Made by a program: the position numbers and the translations under genes
Notes under the pieces: model-generated
The model's database searches: none
Told to the model about the DNA's origin: nothing
Seen by the model: the letters and a program-made list of their open reading frames with translations, nothing else
Assembly: GCF_018687715.1 (NCBI RefSeq)
Contig: NC_056758.1
Location: forward strand, 36,303,467-36,367,466
Direction: 5' to 3'
DNA from: Carya illinoinensis
Taxonomy: Eukaryota > Streptophyta > Magnoliopsida > Fagales > Juglandaceae
DNA: 64,000 nt
In this document: positions 1-11,000 of the stretch, piece by piece
Layout of the letters: every line of letters begins with the position of its first letter
Position numbering within the stretch: position 1 is the stretch's first letter

Positions 1-1105
1 TTAGGAAATGCACCAAACATTAGGCTTGAAATTTTAGTCGTCAGTAGGCTTGAATTTCTTAAAGTATGAAGGGTAGTATGTGGTTTTAATATATATATAT
101 ATACTCGTGTGTTTCAAGAAGGGACACATGACTCGTGATAGAATACCTCGGATTCTTAAGGGAGATAACAATCAAAAGGATCAGAATTTTCCGATGGATA
201 AAGAATTAGTTGAGGTAAACATAGTTAACGTTGATCTGATTGTAATTGATGGTAGTATTGCATTATTATTATTTTGGAGTAAGTCAAGTCATTGGGGTTG
301 GTAAATTGTACATTGTTTGATTCAAACGAGTCATTGTTTCTATTAATTGTGGTAGTGCTTGAGAATTCAGTTTGGAAGCTAAATTGTTACCCTAGTGGTA
401 AGAGTAACAATTTTCATTAGAAGTATTATTGTTCATACCAATGTAAATATAGAATACCTTTTAGTAATATGAGAAAGGATATGTAGGATTGATAAATGGT
501 ATTCCACATATTTGGAGAATTGTTTTGATTCGGAGAATACGATAGAAATTGTGTTTGGAAGAGTAATTTGATTAGGAGAAACTTTAGCCTTAGTAGAATT
601 TATTTATGATAATAGTATTACCACGCCGCCAGTAAATGATTTCTGGCAAAGTACTATCTTTATGGATACATAGATCGATCTTCTTTTGAAGACTATTATA
701 TGGAGAGTAAAATATTGGTCTTGAGGATTTATGTGAACATTAGAAACAAATCATTTAGAGTTAGAATAATTGATAACTTATGATGGATAGAAGAGTTATG
801 ACAATCATAAGAGAGAAAGTTTCAAGTTTAAGTTATTAACTGGTCAGTTATCAAAGTACCACCTAGGAAGATGACTGATTGTTGCGGTTATAAAGAAGTA
901 AGTTAGTCCTAAACCAGTAGAACTCCTTGAGGTTTTTATTAACTTGAAGATTACTGAGAGTTTGGATATGCATGATTAAATGCATATTTATATGAGTCAT
1001 TGGATCATGTCATATATATGAAAATCCCTGAAAGAAATAAAATGGAGTACATAAAACATATACCAGAAGATAGAAACACAAATATGAATATTTGTGAAGT
1101 ATTAT

Positions 1106-1111
1106 TTTATT
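1106..1111 (-). terminator. Possible poly(A) signal of the antisense ORF
   Basis: AATAAA on the minus strand, about 15 bp beyond the stop codon of the antisense ORF. Such hexamers are frequent in AT-rich DNA, so the weight comes only from its position in an otherwise complete layout. Confidence 0.3.
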
Positions 1112-1125
1112 TTCATAAAGCAAAA

Positions 1126-1554
1126 TTACAGAAATTTGAGGCTCTTTGCCTCAATCTTTAAACGTTCTTGCTCTTCAAAAATCTGCATGCCTCTCCTATC
1201 TAAAGGAGTAGCCACTCGAAAAGAAGAGTTAAGCAAAGATTTTAAATCTCTGTTCTCTCGCTTTACTGCTTCTATCTTCATGTTGGATTCCATAAGAAGC
1301 CTCTGAAGCAGAGAAATACTCTCGTGGAGTTTGTTAACCCCACCAGTCCTGGATTGCAGTCGCTGAGAATATGCGACAATGGCTGATGAGTATCGAGTAC
1401 CGAGACTCACAAGCTCGTAGATAAGTTCATTTTCTGACTTATTAGTCAGATCATTATTTGATTGCATAATAGCACCTACGGAAGAAGCAGAAACAACTGG
1501 TGAACGAGGTGCAGAATACCTCATGTTTTGGCAATGAGAAGATTGTTGAGCCAT
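1126..1554 (-). CDS. Intact antisense ORF (142 aa) inside the gypsy element, unknown function
   Basis: The ORF runs antisense to the retroelement from an ATG at 1554 (protein start MAQQSSHCQNMRYS) to a stop at 1126. I do not recognise the protein. The N-terminal third is Ser/Ala/Pro-rich and low in complexity. From about residue 38 it is charged and probably helical, with Leu spacing that suggests a coiled coil (for example around LLQRLLMESNMKIEAVKREN). No signal peptide or membrane segment is visible. It has a TATA-like box about 100 bp upstream and an AATAAA-type signal about 15 bp beyond the stop, and it is open while the surrounding pol is riddled with stops. Extra ORFs, some antisense, are known in plant Ty3/gypsy elements. 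Whether this one is expressed is unknown. Confidence 0.5.
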   Translation of the reverse strand: MAQQSSHCQNMRYSAPRSPVVSASSVGAIMQSNNDLTNKSENELIYELVSLGTRYSSAIVAYSQRLQSRTGGVNKLHESISLLQRLLMESNMKIEAVKRENRDLKSLLNSSFRVATPLDRRGMQIFEEQERLKIEAKSLKFL

Positions 1555-1654
1555 TGCAAAGTGAGTAAGCAAAAAGAGATTGCAGAGTAAGAATGCAGAC
1601 TAATTTCAGAAAAGTGAAGAAGATGAGATGAGAAAGAAAATGAACTGAATAATT

Positions 1655-1804
1655 CTTTTATAGAGAAAATTATGACGAATCATCTCTCGTGAATCATTTC
1701 TCTACAAGAGACAAGGGCAATGTAGTATCATAGCTGCGGTGCCTGACAATTTCAGAAGAACAAAGTAGTGTCATAGCTATGCGGCGCCTGACAACTACAG
1801 AAGA
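1655..1804 (-). promoter_or_regulatory. Promoter-like region of the antisense ORF: TATA box plus duplicated upstream element
   Basis: Reading the minus strand, CTATAAAAG (1655-1663) lies about 100 bp before the ATG, a normal plant TATA-to-start spacing. Upstream are two imperfect direct copies of an element of about 38 bp (about 1721-1759 and 1764-1804) sharing TCATAGCT, GCGGYGCCTGACAA and CAGAAGA on the + strand. A duplicated upstream element before a TATA box is a common promoter arrangement. Activity is inferred, not shown. Confidence 0.45.
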
Positions 1805-1870
1805 CCTATAAAAATCACGCGGATCAGAGTTGTCTGGTCTAAAACAGAGTGCCACCGATTTTGTTAAAAA

Positions 1871-1895
1871 GAGAGAGAGAGAGAGAGAGAGAGAG
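1871..1895. repeat. (GA)n microsatellite
   Basis: About 12 uninterrupted GA units within the decayed gypsy region, just outside the antisense promoter-like region. Confidence 0.9.
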
Positions 1896-2217
1896 GTTAA
1901 CGGTTTAATTTTGATGAATTCTCTACTAACTATGGTATTTACAAGAACATTTAAAGTATATCACCTATGCTTTTCTAAAGAAGAGTTTCAGAAGATTATT
2001 TACTTAAAGTTTTAAGTTTGGAGAGTATGTCGTTACAACTTGGCCAACCTTGTGCAAAGAAGTATAATCTAATTGTTGATTAAAGTAAGAGAGTTAATGA
2101 ATGACATAATCTCAAAGGCAAATATATACGGGATAGACAGTAAGTTGGTAAGCAACACCTCCTCATTAAATTGCTATTTCTTACTTACTTCGATTTCGAG
2201 GACGAAATCTTTTTTTT

Positions 2218-2229
2218 AGGAGGGGAGAT
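2218..2229 (+). other. Polypurine tract of the gypsy element
   Basis: AGGAGGGGAGAT lies directly against the TG that opens the LTR, the expected position of the plus-strand primer. It fixes the element orientation as + and identifies the following LTR as the 3' one. Confidence 0.75.
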
Positions 2230-5200
2230 TGTAACAGCCCGCTAGAAATTCAATTGTGGAATTTCTTTTGACCTTAAGAACCTCGTGAAAATTCCGTAAG
2301 TTTACACAAATCGACTAATCGCATAGGTTTTAGCCTGTCAACATAGTTAGTGTTATCACTCACTATGGTGCCAGAAATGCGATTTTAATTATTTGAGATA
2401 GTTAGAAGTATCAAAATGTATTATGGTTTGTGTCATTAGACTCGGAGGGTTATTTAAAGTCTTATGGCGTAATAACATTTTTTCATATTTTCGGACAAAA
2501 CGTCTGTTCAAAACTGTAGATATTATTAGATAAAAAGAAATATCTTGAGGTAATTTTCGTGAATATTATTGGGTAAAAATATTTTGAGTTGATAGATATT
2601 ATTAGATAAAAATATCTTAAGTTGATTTTTTTTAGATATTATTGGATAGAATATTATAAGATAATCATTTATAGATTTTTTTTGGGTAGGAGAAAACTAC
2701 ACTTAACTCTCACTCCAGCCTCATCTCTTCCATATCTTATCCACAAGTATCTCCAGCCACCCCTCCCCACGAAATTATCTTCATTTATGCTTTCCATTGA
2801 AAGAATATCAAACACTCTCTCTCGGACAGCTTTTAGGAGTTCTTTTGCACACCCATTTCGAAGCTTTTGTAAGTGTTTTATCATAAAGTCTCCTTCATAT
2901 AAGTTGTTCCTCTTTGAGTCTAGTTTCCGTAGATGTATTTTTCGTATCATTCCATGGTCATTTGGTCGGTCAAAAGTATTTTTAACCATGGAAAGGTCAT
3001 TCTGGGCGTGAATCTGGAGAGTATGTTATAGTTTGGAGTTTTTGACCAAGCTAATGGATAGATATTGGTCCGAAATTTTTATGGAGTATTGTTAACATGT
3101 TTATATGACTATTGGTTGAGGATTTTTACATGATTAAAGGTTTTGATGAAAGATTTTCTTAGATTTAGAAACTTAGAAACTGGAAGAGGAAAAACAGTTT
3201 CTGTTTTGAGAAAGTTTAACTCTTTGGTGGTCTAAACCTATTCTAATGACTTTAATAATTTTATTGGAGGATACTAAGTATCTTATATACATGTTATATT
3301 ATTATTTTGAAGATATTTGATGTTAGTTTCAAAGATATGAAATTTTATGCAAAGAGATATTCAAATAAGCCAAAGTGTGGATATTCTTGGCTAAATTTAT
3401 GTTTTGGTTAATTTCTAACCATGTGATCTTGAATTAGAAGCTTATATATGTTTTAGGACATCTTTTTAAACCATGTGATGGTTTGGTTTGAAGATCATAT
3501 AATTATAAGTCATAGATCAAGAGATTTATCAAAACTAGTTGAGGAAAAAGTTTATGTTTTTGGACTAAGTGTAAAACCAAAAACTCCAAATGTTATTTTG
3601 TGATTTTGGTGACTTTAGTTCGATGATTTAAAGCATGGTTGATGTTAGGATGATATTATTAATATGTTAGAAGTAAGATTTGATTTTTGAAATTCTTGGA
3701 GATGTTTTGATTTAAGGTCAAAACTTGTGATTCAAGTGCTTGGATCTTTTTACAAAAAAGTTTGGTGTTAATTATTAGCTTTTTCTAAATGGATGTTTTA
3801 AGTATGGTTTTGAACTTAGGATTGGAAGATGTTTGTTGCAAAATTTTGGTTTAAGCATGAGTTTTGAAGTTGGAAGGAATTGCAACAAAAATAAAGGGAA
3901 ATGACCTATGGATGTTTCGACCATAGTGTGTTCTTCATAGTTGTGTTTTGTTTTAAATTTTTCTGAGTTGATATTTAAGTTTAGGACAAGATTTACATGA
4001 GGAATGTAAATTTTGGAAACTTTTGGAGTTAGTATGCAAAATCCTTAAGTGATGGGTAAAACGGTCATTTTCCCACATGTAGAGAGTAGAAAATTTTACT
4101 CTTTAAGTTAGTATTTTCCATATTTCAAATTATTAGTGATTTAGTTCTAACTTTTAGAATCACTAATTACAGTTCCTCGTGATCGCACTTGAAGTTTTAT
4201 AAGAAACGCGGAGATCGAGGTAAGTTAGCTTTTAACTTACTAGCAGTCTACTGTGTATGTGTGCTAAGTAAAGGAACTACAGTATATGTATATGTGTTAT
4301 TATATATGTCATGCCATGCTAAGTTATCACGTAATTGTCTGTTATACAGAATTTATTCAGTCATTAGTTTTTATCTGTTACATAATATATTCTGTCATAT
4401 ATTATTGTACGTTACAAGTACGTCATGCTAAGTATGCCATCTATTACATGTATGTCAAGTCATGTAATATTCATTGTTGCAAGTATGTCATGTTAAATAT
4501 GTTGTTTATTATATGTTATGCCATGTTACGAAATGTTTCTCTCTCAAGTTGGTCATGTATTTCAAGTTATGTTCAAGTCAACTTTATGTAGAATACATGG
4601 GGCCACAACAACTGTGGAGTATGTATTTAACTGCATTGAGTTTGTGTAGAATACATGGGGCCACAACAACTGTGGAGTATGTATTTACACGTAGAATACA
4701 TGGGGCCACAACAACTGTGGAGTATGTATTTTTCATGTTAAGTCAAGTTTATGTAGAATACATGGGGCCACAACAACTGTGGAGTATGTATTTAACTGCA
4801 TAGTGATGTGTAGAATACATGGGGCCACAACAACTGTGGAGTATGTATTTTTAATGTTAAGTCAAGTTTGTGTAGAATACATGGGACCACAACAACTGTG
4901 GAGTATGTATTTACACGTATAATACATGGGGCCACAACAACTGTGGAGTATGTATTTTTTTATGTTAATTCAAGTTTCAGAGCAAGTTCATGCTAAGTCA
5001 AGTTCAGTTCATGATTCAATTTAAGCTATGTCAATTATGCTATGTTGTACGCTAAGTTATGCTTTAATTACTTATGAATTTGATTATGCATTTATGCTTT
5101 TACTGTCATACATGCATCATTAGTCTGTATGGAAGTTTTTTGTTAACTTGCTGAGATTTGTAATCAAATCTCACTGTGTAGTCCCAACTACCATTCCCCC

Positions 5201-5537
5201 CGAATGGTAGATCTTGTTACAGGACCTGAAGGAAGATCAGGAGCTGACCAACTAGACACAGTCGACTGAAGGACGGTGCGTCGTTAATGTTAATATAGTA
5301 GTTAAATTACTACTTGTACGATGGAGTTGCATCTCCAGTACTTTGGGATATTTTCAGTTTGGTGCATAGTATTGCTAAAGAAAAAAAAAATTATCCGCTG
5401 CGAATATTGCATAATGTTAGATGCATGTTAGGATTATTGCATCTTATATGTCATGAACTGGAGCAGGTAACCTTGTGTTGCATGTCTCGACGCTTCAAAT
5501 GTCCGTCCAATCCCAAACGGAATTTGGGGGCGTCACA
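2230..5537 (+). mobile_element. 3' LTR (3.3 kb) of the Ty3/gypsy element
   Basis: The LTR opens with TGTAACAGCCCGC and closes with GGGGGCGTCACA, so it has TG...CA ends. The boundaries are confirmed by a second, inverted copy at 15009-18481 that begins and ends with the same motifs. About 3.3 kb is long for an LTR but normal for large plant gypsy elements. It contains a hairpin-forming minisatellite (4588-4957). Small ORFs inside (for example on - at 2669-2989) show no recognisable domain. The 5' LTR is outside the window. Confidence 0.85.
4588..4957 (+). repeat. Hairpin minisatellite in the LTR, 7 copies
   Basis: Seven copies of a core of about 41 bp, GTAGAATACATGGGG then CCACAACAACTGTGG then AGTATGTATTT, separated by variable spacers. 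Each core is an imperfect palindrome: AATACAT pairs with ATGTATT and CCACA with TGTGG around an ACAAC loop. The copies are almost identical, while the spacers alternate between short (ACAC) and longer (TTAAGTCAAGTT-type) forms, suggesting higher-order amplification. Confidence 0.9.
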
Positions 5538-5660
5538 GGGAAGCTCCTGAACAGTTGCGTTAGTTGACTTATAGTCTGGTTCTCCTGTACTGATAAGTCA
5601 CAGTTGCAACTTCGTTTATGAATGAATGCTATGAAGCATATTCCCATTAAAAAAAAAAAA
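5538..5660 (+). other. Short poly(A)-ended sequence between the gypsy LTR and the duplicated segment
   Basis: About 105 bp of unrecognised sequence ends in a run of about 16 A directly at the left edge of the duplicated segment. It looks like the 3' end of a retroposed RNA (LINE, SINE or processed transcript). No coding similarity was seen, and it does not match the sequence that precedes the original segment at 26.9 kb. Confidence 0.4.
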
Positions 5661-5949
5661 AAAAGCCTATACTAGAGTCGTCATGCCGATTCTTTTTCAG
5701 ATGAAGATGTGAACACATTGGGTTTATTATACTTTATCTAGCTTTCTATGGGGGCCATGGAAGATTGATGTTTTTTACTTTGGAACATGAACATACAGAT
5801 AGGTTTCTGTTTCAATATCATTTTATTTTTAATGAAGTCTTTTATCGTTAAACATTGAGCCTCTCTTCCTCCCTTGCTGATTTTTTGTTTTTTCAAAGTG
5901 ACACTGTTCTTCCTTGGTTTCCACTTGAATGGATGGCATGTTATTGTGT

Positions 5950-6490
5950 TTGGGGTCGTTTGGACACTTAGAATATTTCAGAACGAATAGTAATGATATA
6001 ATTTGTGAATAATAGTAAAATATTTTAAGTTTAAATATTTTATTAGATTTTGAAAAATGAGCGAAAAAATTGAATAAAAATATTATAAAGTTAAAAAATT
6101 ATTTGAATGTAATTTTTTAATATTTTATTGTTTTGAAATTTGTATATTTTTTATGTTTTGATTGAGAGTTTAACATTTGAAATTGAAATTTGTTTTGTAT
6201 TTTACTATTTTAGTGTTGTTTACATATTAAGATGAGATGAAAAGTTTTATCTCATCTCAACATCCTAACGAGGTCTTAAGCCTTGTTTTGATATATGAAG
6301 TATCTACACTCATTTCATCTTATCTCATATAATAATTATAACTTTTCCAATTTTTTTTAAAAAATATAATAAATAATTTAACTTTTTTAAATTTAAGAAC
6401 AAAAATAATATTAAAAAGTAATATTAGAATAGTATTTTATTGATTTCAGCTTATCTCAACTCACCATTCACACTTCTTCCGTCTCAACCC
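5950..6490. mobile_element. AT-rich MITE pair (copy in the duplicated segment)
   Basis: The first unit starts GGTCGTTTGGACACTTAGA near 5954 and ends near 6285 with ATCTCATCTCAACATCCTAACGAGGTC-type sequence, giving imperfect inverted ends. A second AT-rich unit (about 6290-6475) carries TTATCTCAT-type ends. Both are also present at 27225-27740, so they were inserted before the duplication. Confidence 0.55.
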
Positions 6491-7775
6491 TTTGAGTTTT
6501 TCGAGACTGAAGTTTCAAAACCATGCAAAGCAGGTAAAATTCAAGATGAGATGTTCTGCTGTCCAAGGGCCCCTGCAAGCTAAGGGGCTTTAGGCTTCGG
6601 GAAAGGCCCTTTATAGAAGCCCATAGAGCCCATGTCGCTAAAAGTATCGGTTAGACAAAACTAAACGAGATCGAAAAAAAAATACCTGTAATCTGTGCTT
6701 AACGTCAACTTTAAAGATTTGCGAAGTTCTTTTGGCGGAAATTGTTTATGAGAGGCGAGCATGTAAACTTAATTTTTCCTAAATACAGTGAGCAAAATAT
6801 GTAATTCAACAAAGACGGAATGGGGACAAATAATTAATCATTAATCAATGAATAAACGTTTTCCACAACACTTTTTCCACACTTTTTTTTTCCACACCTT
6901 TTCCACACGTTTTTTTGTTTTTTGGTTTCTGAGCAAACCTTTCCCACACTGCTTGTGAACAAATAAATTTACCTTAGCGATTGATTTTCAGCCAACGAAA
7001 ACTAACTTATTTGACATTTTAACTGAGGATTGACTGTTATCCAGATCCCCTAAGCGCATAAATCACATACCCCAGTAACATAGAAAGTAGAATGAAGAGA
7101 ACAACACCCATGATGCTGGCATTATCCGACTTAGTAGGTTCTGTTCTACTTCCCTCCCCCATGTCATCTCCAAAAGGAGAGCTAGATGCTGATTAAAACG
7201 GAGCTGCCACATCCCAGAAGGACTTAGTGACCAAAGATGGGGCTTCTATTTCAGGTTTTAATATTGTTGAAGCATCAGTTGGACCTTCCATGGACATCAA
7301 CTCAACACAATGATCTTTTAGAACCTAGGTGAAAAAATAAAGCAGGAGTAAGAATAAATAAACTTTGGGGGCAGGGAGGATCGAATTATGAGAACAACAT
7401 ATAATAAGTCCCCTCAGAAAGAGCAGTCCATTTTGCAAGAATGTACAATTTTCAAGGCCATTAGAACATGAAAAAAACATCTCTCTGGTTCAATATAAAA
7501 AGTTTTATCGCAGATGTGCATGATTAGGAGGTGATCTATACTAAAGCCATTTACTAAAAATCAAGGTGATTTGTGGAAACAGATCCAAGGAAGAATTTCA
7601 TTATTCAGCCTTTGAAAGGTTCCCACCCCCTTCCCAACAAAAAAAATATTATTTTCTTTCCACTGAAAGAAAGCACGTAACCAGATATTTTAGTCATTGA
7701 GTCACATGTGCGCACCTCAAGAGTCTCAGATGGCTGTAGGTAGTCACATATGTAGGTGCCTGCCAACCAAGGAAC

Positions 7776-8020
7776 TGTTGATAGCAGCGCAGATGAAGAA
7801 ATACTAGAGGAAACAGAGGCTAAAGATGAAGTTTTCATATTCATATATCTCGTGTGTTTACCAGGCAACTGCTGATATATATATATCAGATTTACAAATG
7901 AATAAAATAATGTAAGCTAATTTCCAGCTCATGTAACAAACTATAACAGAATATTTCCATTCTATTAATCTGATGTAGCCGTAAGTATTTGAGATGAATT
8001 TGTATCCTGTATTCTCAACA
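7776..8020 (-). repeat. copia 3' LTR
   Basis: 245 bp with TG...CA ends; nearly identical to 12453-12705. It is the 3' LTR in the element's own orientation because the polypurine tract abuts it at 8021. Confidence 0.95.
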
Positions 8021-8032
8021 TCCCCCTGCAAG
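8021..8032 (-). other. copia polypurine tract
   Basis: The minus strand reads CTTGCAGGGGGA immediately before the LTR TGTTGAG, the classic copia polypurine tract context. Confidence 0.85.
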
Positions 8033-8035
8033 ATG

Positions 8036-11000
8036 GAAAGTAAATGTTGATTACTCCCATCTTGAGCAGCAGCCAATTGAAAGTGGGGCAGTGCAATGGC
8101 TTAATAAGTAAGTCTGCGAGCTGGGCTGAGGATGAAACATGTGTAGTAACGATCTGACCGGCTAATATCTTGTCACGAACTAGATGACAATCTAGTTCGA
8201 TGTGTTTTGTACGCTCGTGGAACACGGGATTAGCTGCAATGTGGAGGGCCGTAAGCTTGTCACAATGTAGAGTGGCTGGTTGTGAAATGTCCATGTTTAA
8301 ATCATGAAGCAAGTAGCGAAGCCACGTTAGTTCACATACAACGGATGCCATAGCTCGATATTTAGATTCGGCAGAGGAACGTGAGATGGTGTGCTGTTTC
8401 TTGGACTTCCATGAAATGAGGGAGTTGCCGATGAAGACACAAAAACTTGTGGTGGAACGTCGTGTGTCTGGGCAATTTCCCCAGTTGACATATGAGTAAG
8501 CGATAAGTGCAAGTTTGGATGAAGCTAGAAAAAATAGACTTTATCCTGGGGTGCCTTTGAGATATTTGATGACTTTGACAATGGTGTTATAGTGTGGTAT
8601 TCTGGGAGTTTCCATAAATTGGCTAAGCAAGTGGATGCTATAGCTGAGATCGGGCCTTGTGTTTGTTAGATACAGTAGCTTGCTTAACTAATTTCCGATA
8701 CAAAGCAGGATCATGAAAAGGTTCTCCATCATCTTTGCTGAGTTTGATGTTTGGTTCCATGGGAAGAGGTGATGGTTTGGAAGCTAATAAACCAATTTCG
8801 GGTAAAATATCCAGTGCATATTTCCGTTGACAAAGTTGAATACCATGTTGTGAACGTGCAATTTCCATGCCAAGGAAATACTTGAGTGCACCGAGTGTCT
8901 TTATTTTGAATTTGGTTGCCAGGAAGTGCTTGACAGCTTCTCGGAAAGTAACATCAGAACTCATCACGATGACGTTGTCGACATACACGAGGAGTGCAAC
9001 AAAGGATGTAGGCATTTGTTTGGTGAATAAACTGTAGTCCGATTTGGATTGTGTGAAGCCAAACTCGGTAAGGGTGGAAGAAAGCTTGGAATTCCACTGT
9101 TTGGACGCTTGCCGCAAGCCATATAGGCTTTTTTGAAGACGACATACTTTGCTGGAGGAGGCTGCAGGGTGGCTGGGATGAGGCTTCATATATATTTCTT
9201 CAGCAAGTTCGCCATACAAGAAGGCGTTGTTGACATCGAGCTGCTGGAGGTCCCAGCCTTTGATGGCGGCAACAGTAAGGAGGCAGCATATAGAAGCCAG
9301 TTTTGCAACCGGCAAGAAAGTGTCGTGAAAATCTACGCCTTCACGTTGGGTGAAGCCTTTTGCGACCAAACGAGCCTTAGCTCTTTCAATTGTTCCATCC
9401 GCATGAAATTTAAGTTTGTAGATCCATTTACAATCAATAGGCTTCTTGCCGAGAGGGAGGTCAACGATGGACCAAGTTTCATTAAGCTCTAAAGCAGTGA
9501 GCTCCTGTTCCATTGCTTTGCACCAAATAGGATGTTTGGCGGCTTGGGAATAAGTGGATGGTTCAGTGGTAAGAGACACAGAAGTGGTGAATGCTTTAAA
9601 GGTAGGGGAGAGGGAAGCATAAGACAAAAAAGAAGAAAGAGGAAAAGATACTTGCTTACCTTTGGTCGTGTGTTCATCAGGAGCTTTCACCGTGGATGAA
9701 GATTGGGTTGAAGCTGTGACTTGTTGGCAATGGAAGTCATGGAGATAGGTGGGGGTCTTTCGGATCCAAGTTGATCTGCGGAGAGGTGGAGAGGATTGGG
9801 TGGAAGGGGAAGTGATAAGGGGAGATGATGTGGTGGTGTCAATTGAGGGAGAGGTGTTGTCGACGTAAGTATCTGGGAAGGGATATGGGTTAGATGGTAA
9901 TGTAGCTGGGATAGGGGCAGGTTGGTCCGTTTGAGATGTGGATGGAAGAGGGATGGTTTGTTTGAGAGGGAAGGAGTCTTTGTGGAAAATTACATCATGT
10001 GAGAGGAATATTTGGTTGGTGTGAATGTCAAGGAGTTTGTAGCCCTTGACTCCATAAGGGTAGCCAAGGAAGATGCATGGGCGAGCTCGGGGATCGAATT
10101 TGATTCGTGTGTGAAGGAGGGTAGATGCATAGCACAAGCAGCCGAAGACTTTGAGATGAGAGTATGGAGGTTTGCGATTGTATAGAATTTCAAATGGAGA
10201 TTTGTAATGAAGAAGTGATGTGGGTGTTCAGTTGATTAGATAGATTGCTGTGATGATGAATTCTGACCAGTATTGTATAGGGAGGCCAGATTGGAATTTG
10301 AGTGCACGGACCACATTCAAGATATATTGATGTTTACGTTTGGCCAATGCATTTTGTTGGAGTGTAGCCACACATGTGAGCTGATGTAAAACACATTTGG
10401 ATTGGTAAAAAGATGGCATTTTGAATTCGGCACCATTATCAGATCGTATGGTCTTGATACTTGTTTCAAATTAGTTTTAAACTAGAGAAAAAAAATTCTG
10501 AAGGGAGAGTCGAGCTTTAGATTTTGATTTTAACAAGTACATCCAAGTGCATCGAGTGAATTGATCGACAATGGTAAGAAAATATTTAGTCCCATCGTGA
10601 GTGGCAGATTGATTTGGCCCCCATATGTCTACCGAAACCAGTTCAAAAGTTTTAGTTACTTTACTTTCAGATTGAGGGAATGGTAATTTGTGATGTTTTG
10701 CTAGTGGGCAAATGTTACACAGAGTGTTGTGATCAGAATGAGGCTTGGATTTAAAATTTGAAATGTCATTTAATACATATTTGGTCATGGAGCTATCTCC
10801 AAGCCGATAGTGCCATAAGGTAAACATGTCAAATTTTGTGCTGTGTGAAGCGTAAGCTATGCTTGAAGGATGTAATACAGAGAAAGAAACAGATTGTAAG
10901 GCCGTTGTATGTTGTTGGGGTAGCTGGAGATGGTATAAGCCATTAAGTACAGTCCCCACTCCAATCGTCCTCCAAGCCGAAAGGTCCTGAATGAAACAAG

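Larger units (their letters stand above)
1..2229 (+). mobile_element. Decayed 3' internal region of a Ty3/gypsy retrotransposon
   Basis: This stretch runs directly into a polypurine tract and a 3' LTR, so it is the end of an element whose 5' part lies outside the window. Around 570-660 a + frame reads ETLALVEFIYDNS, which resembles the LPLVEFAYNNSYH stretch of Ty3/gypsy integrases; elsewhere the + frames are full of stops, so pol is dead. The last bases before the polypurine tract (CGAGGACGAAATC, about 2197-2209) look like the 3' end of chromoviral Tekay/Del-type elements. That clade call is an inference; no chromodomain was readable. An intact ORF on the opposite strand is listed separately. 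Confidence 0.7.

Noticed and set aside
2669..2989. 106-codon minus-strand frame in the gypsy LTR
   Set aside because: Not preserved in the solo LTR copy, and no domain is recognisable.
4189..4803. Overlapping plus-strand frames inside the gypsy LTR
   Set aside because: They read through the hairpin minisatellite (MGPQQLWSMYLT repeats) and are not maintained in the solo LTR.
4588..4957. CRISPR-like array of regularly repeated short palindromes
   Set aside because: Repeat units are nearly contiguous, spacers are not unique, and the array lies in a plant LTR, so it is a minisatellite.
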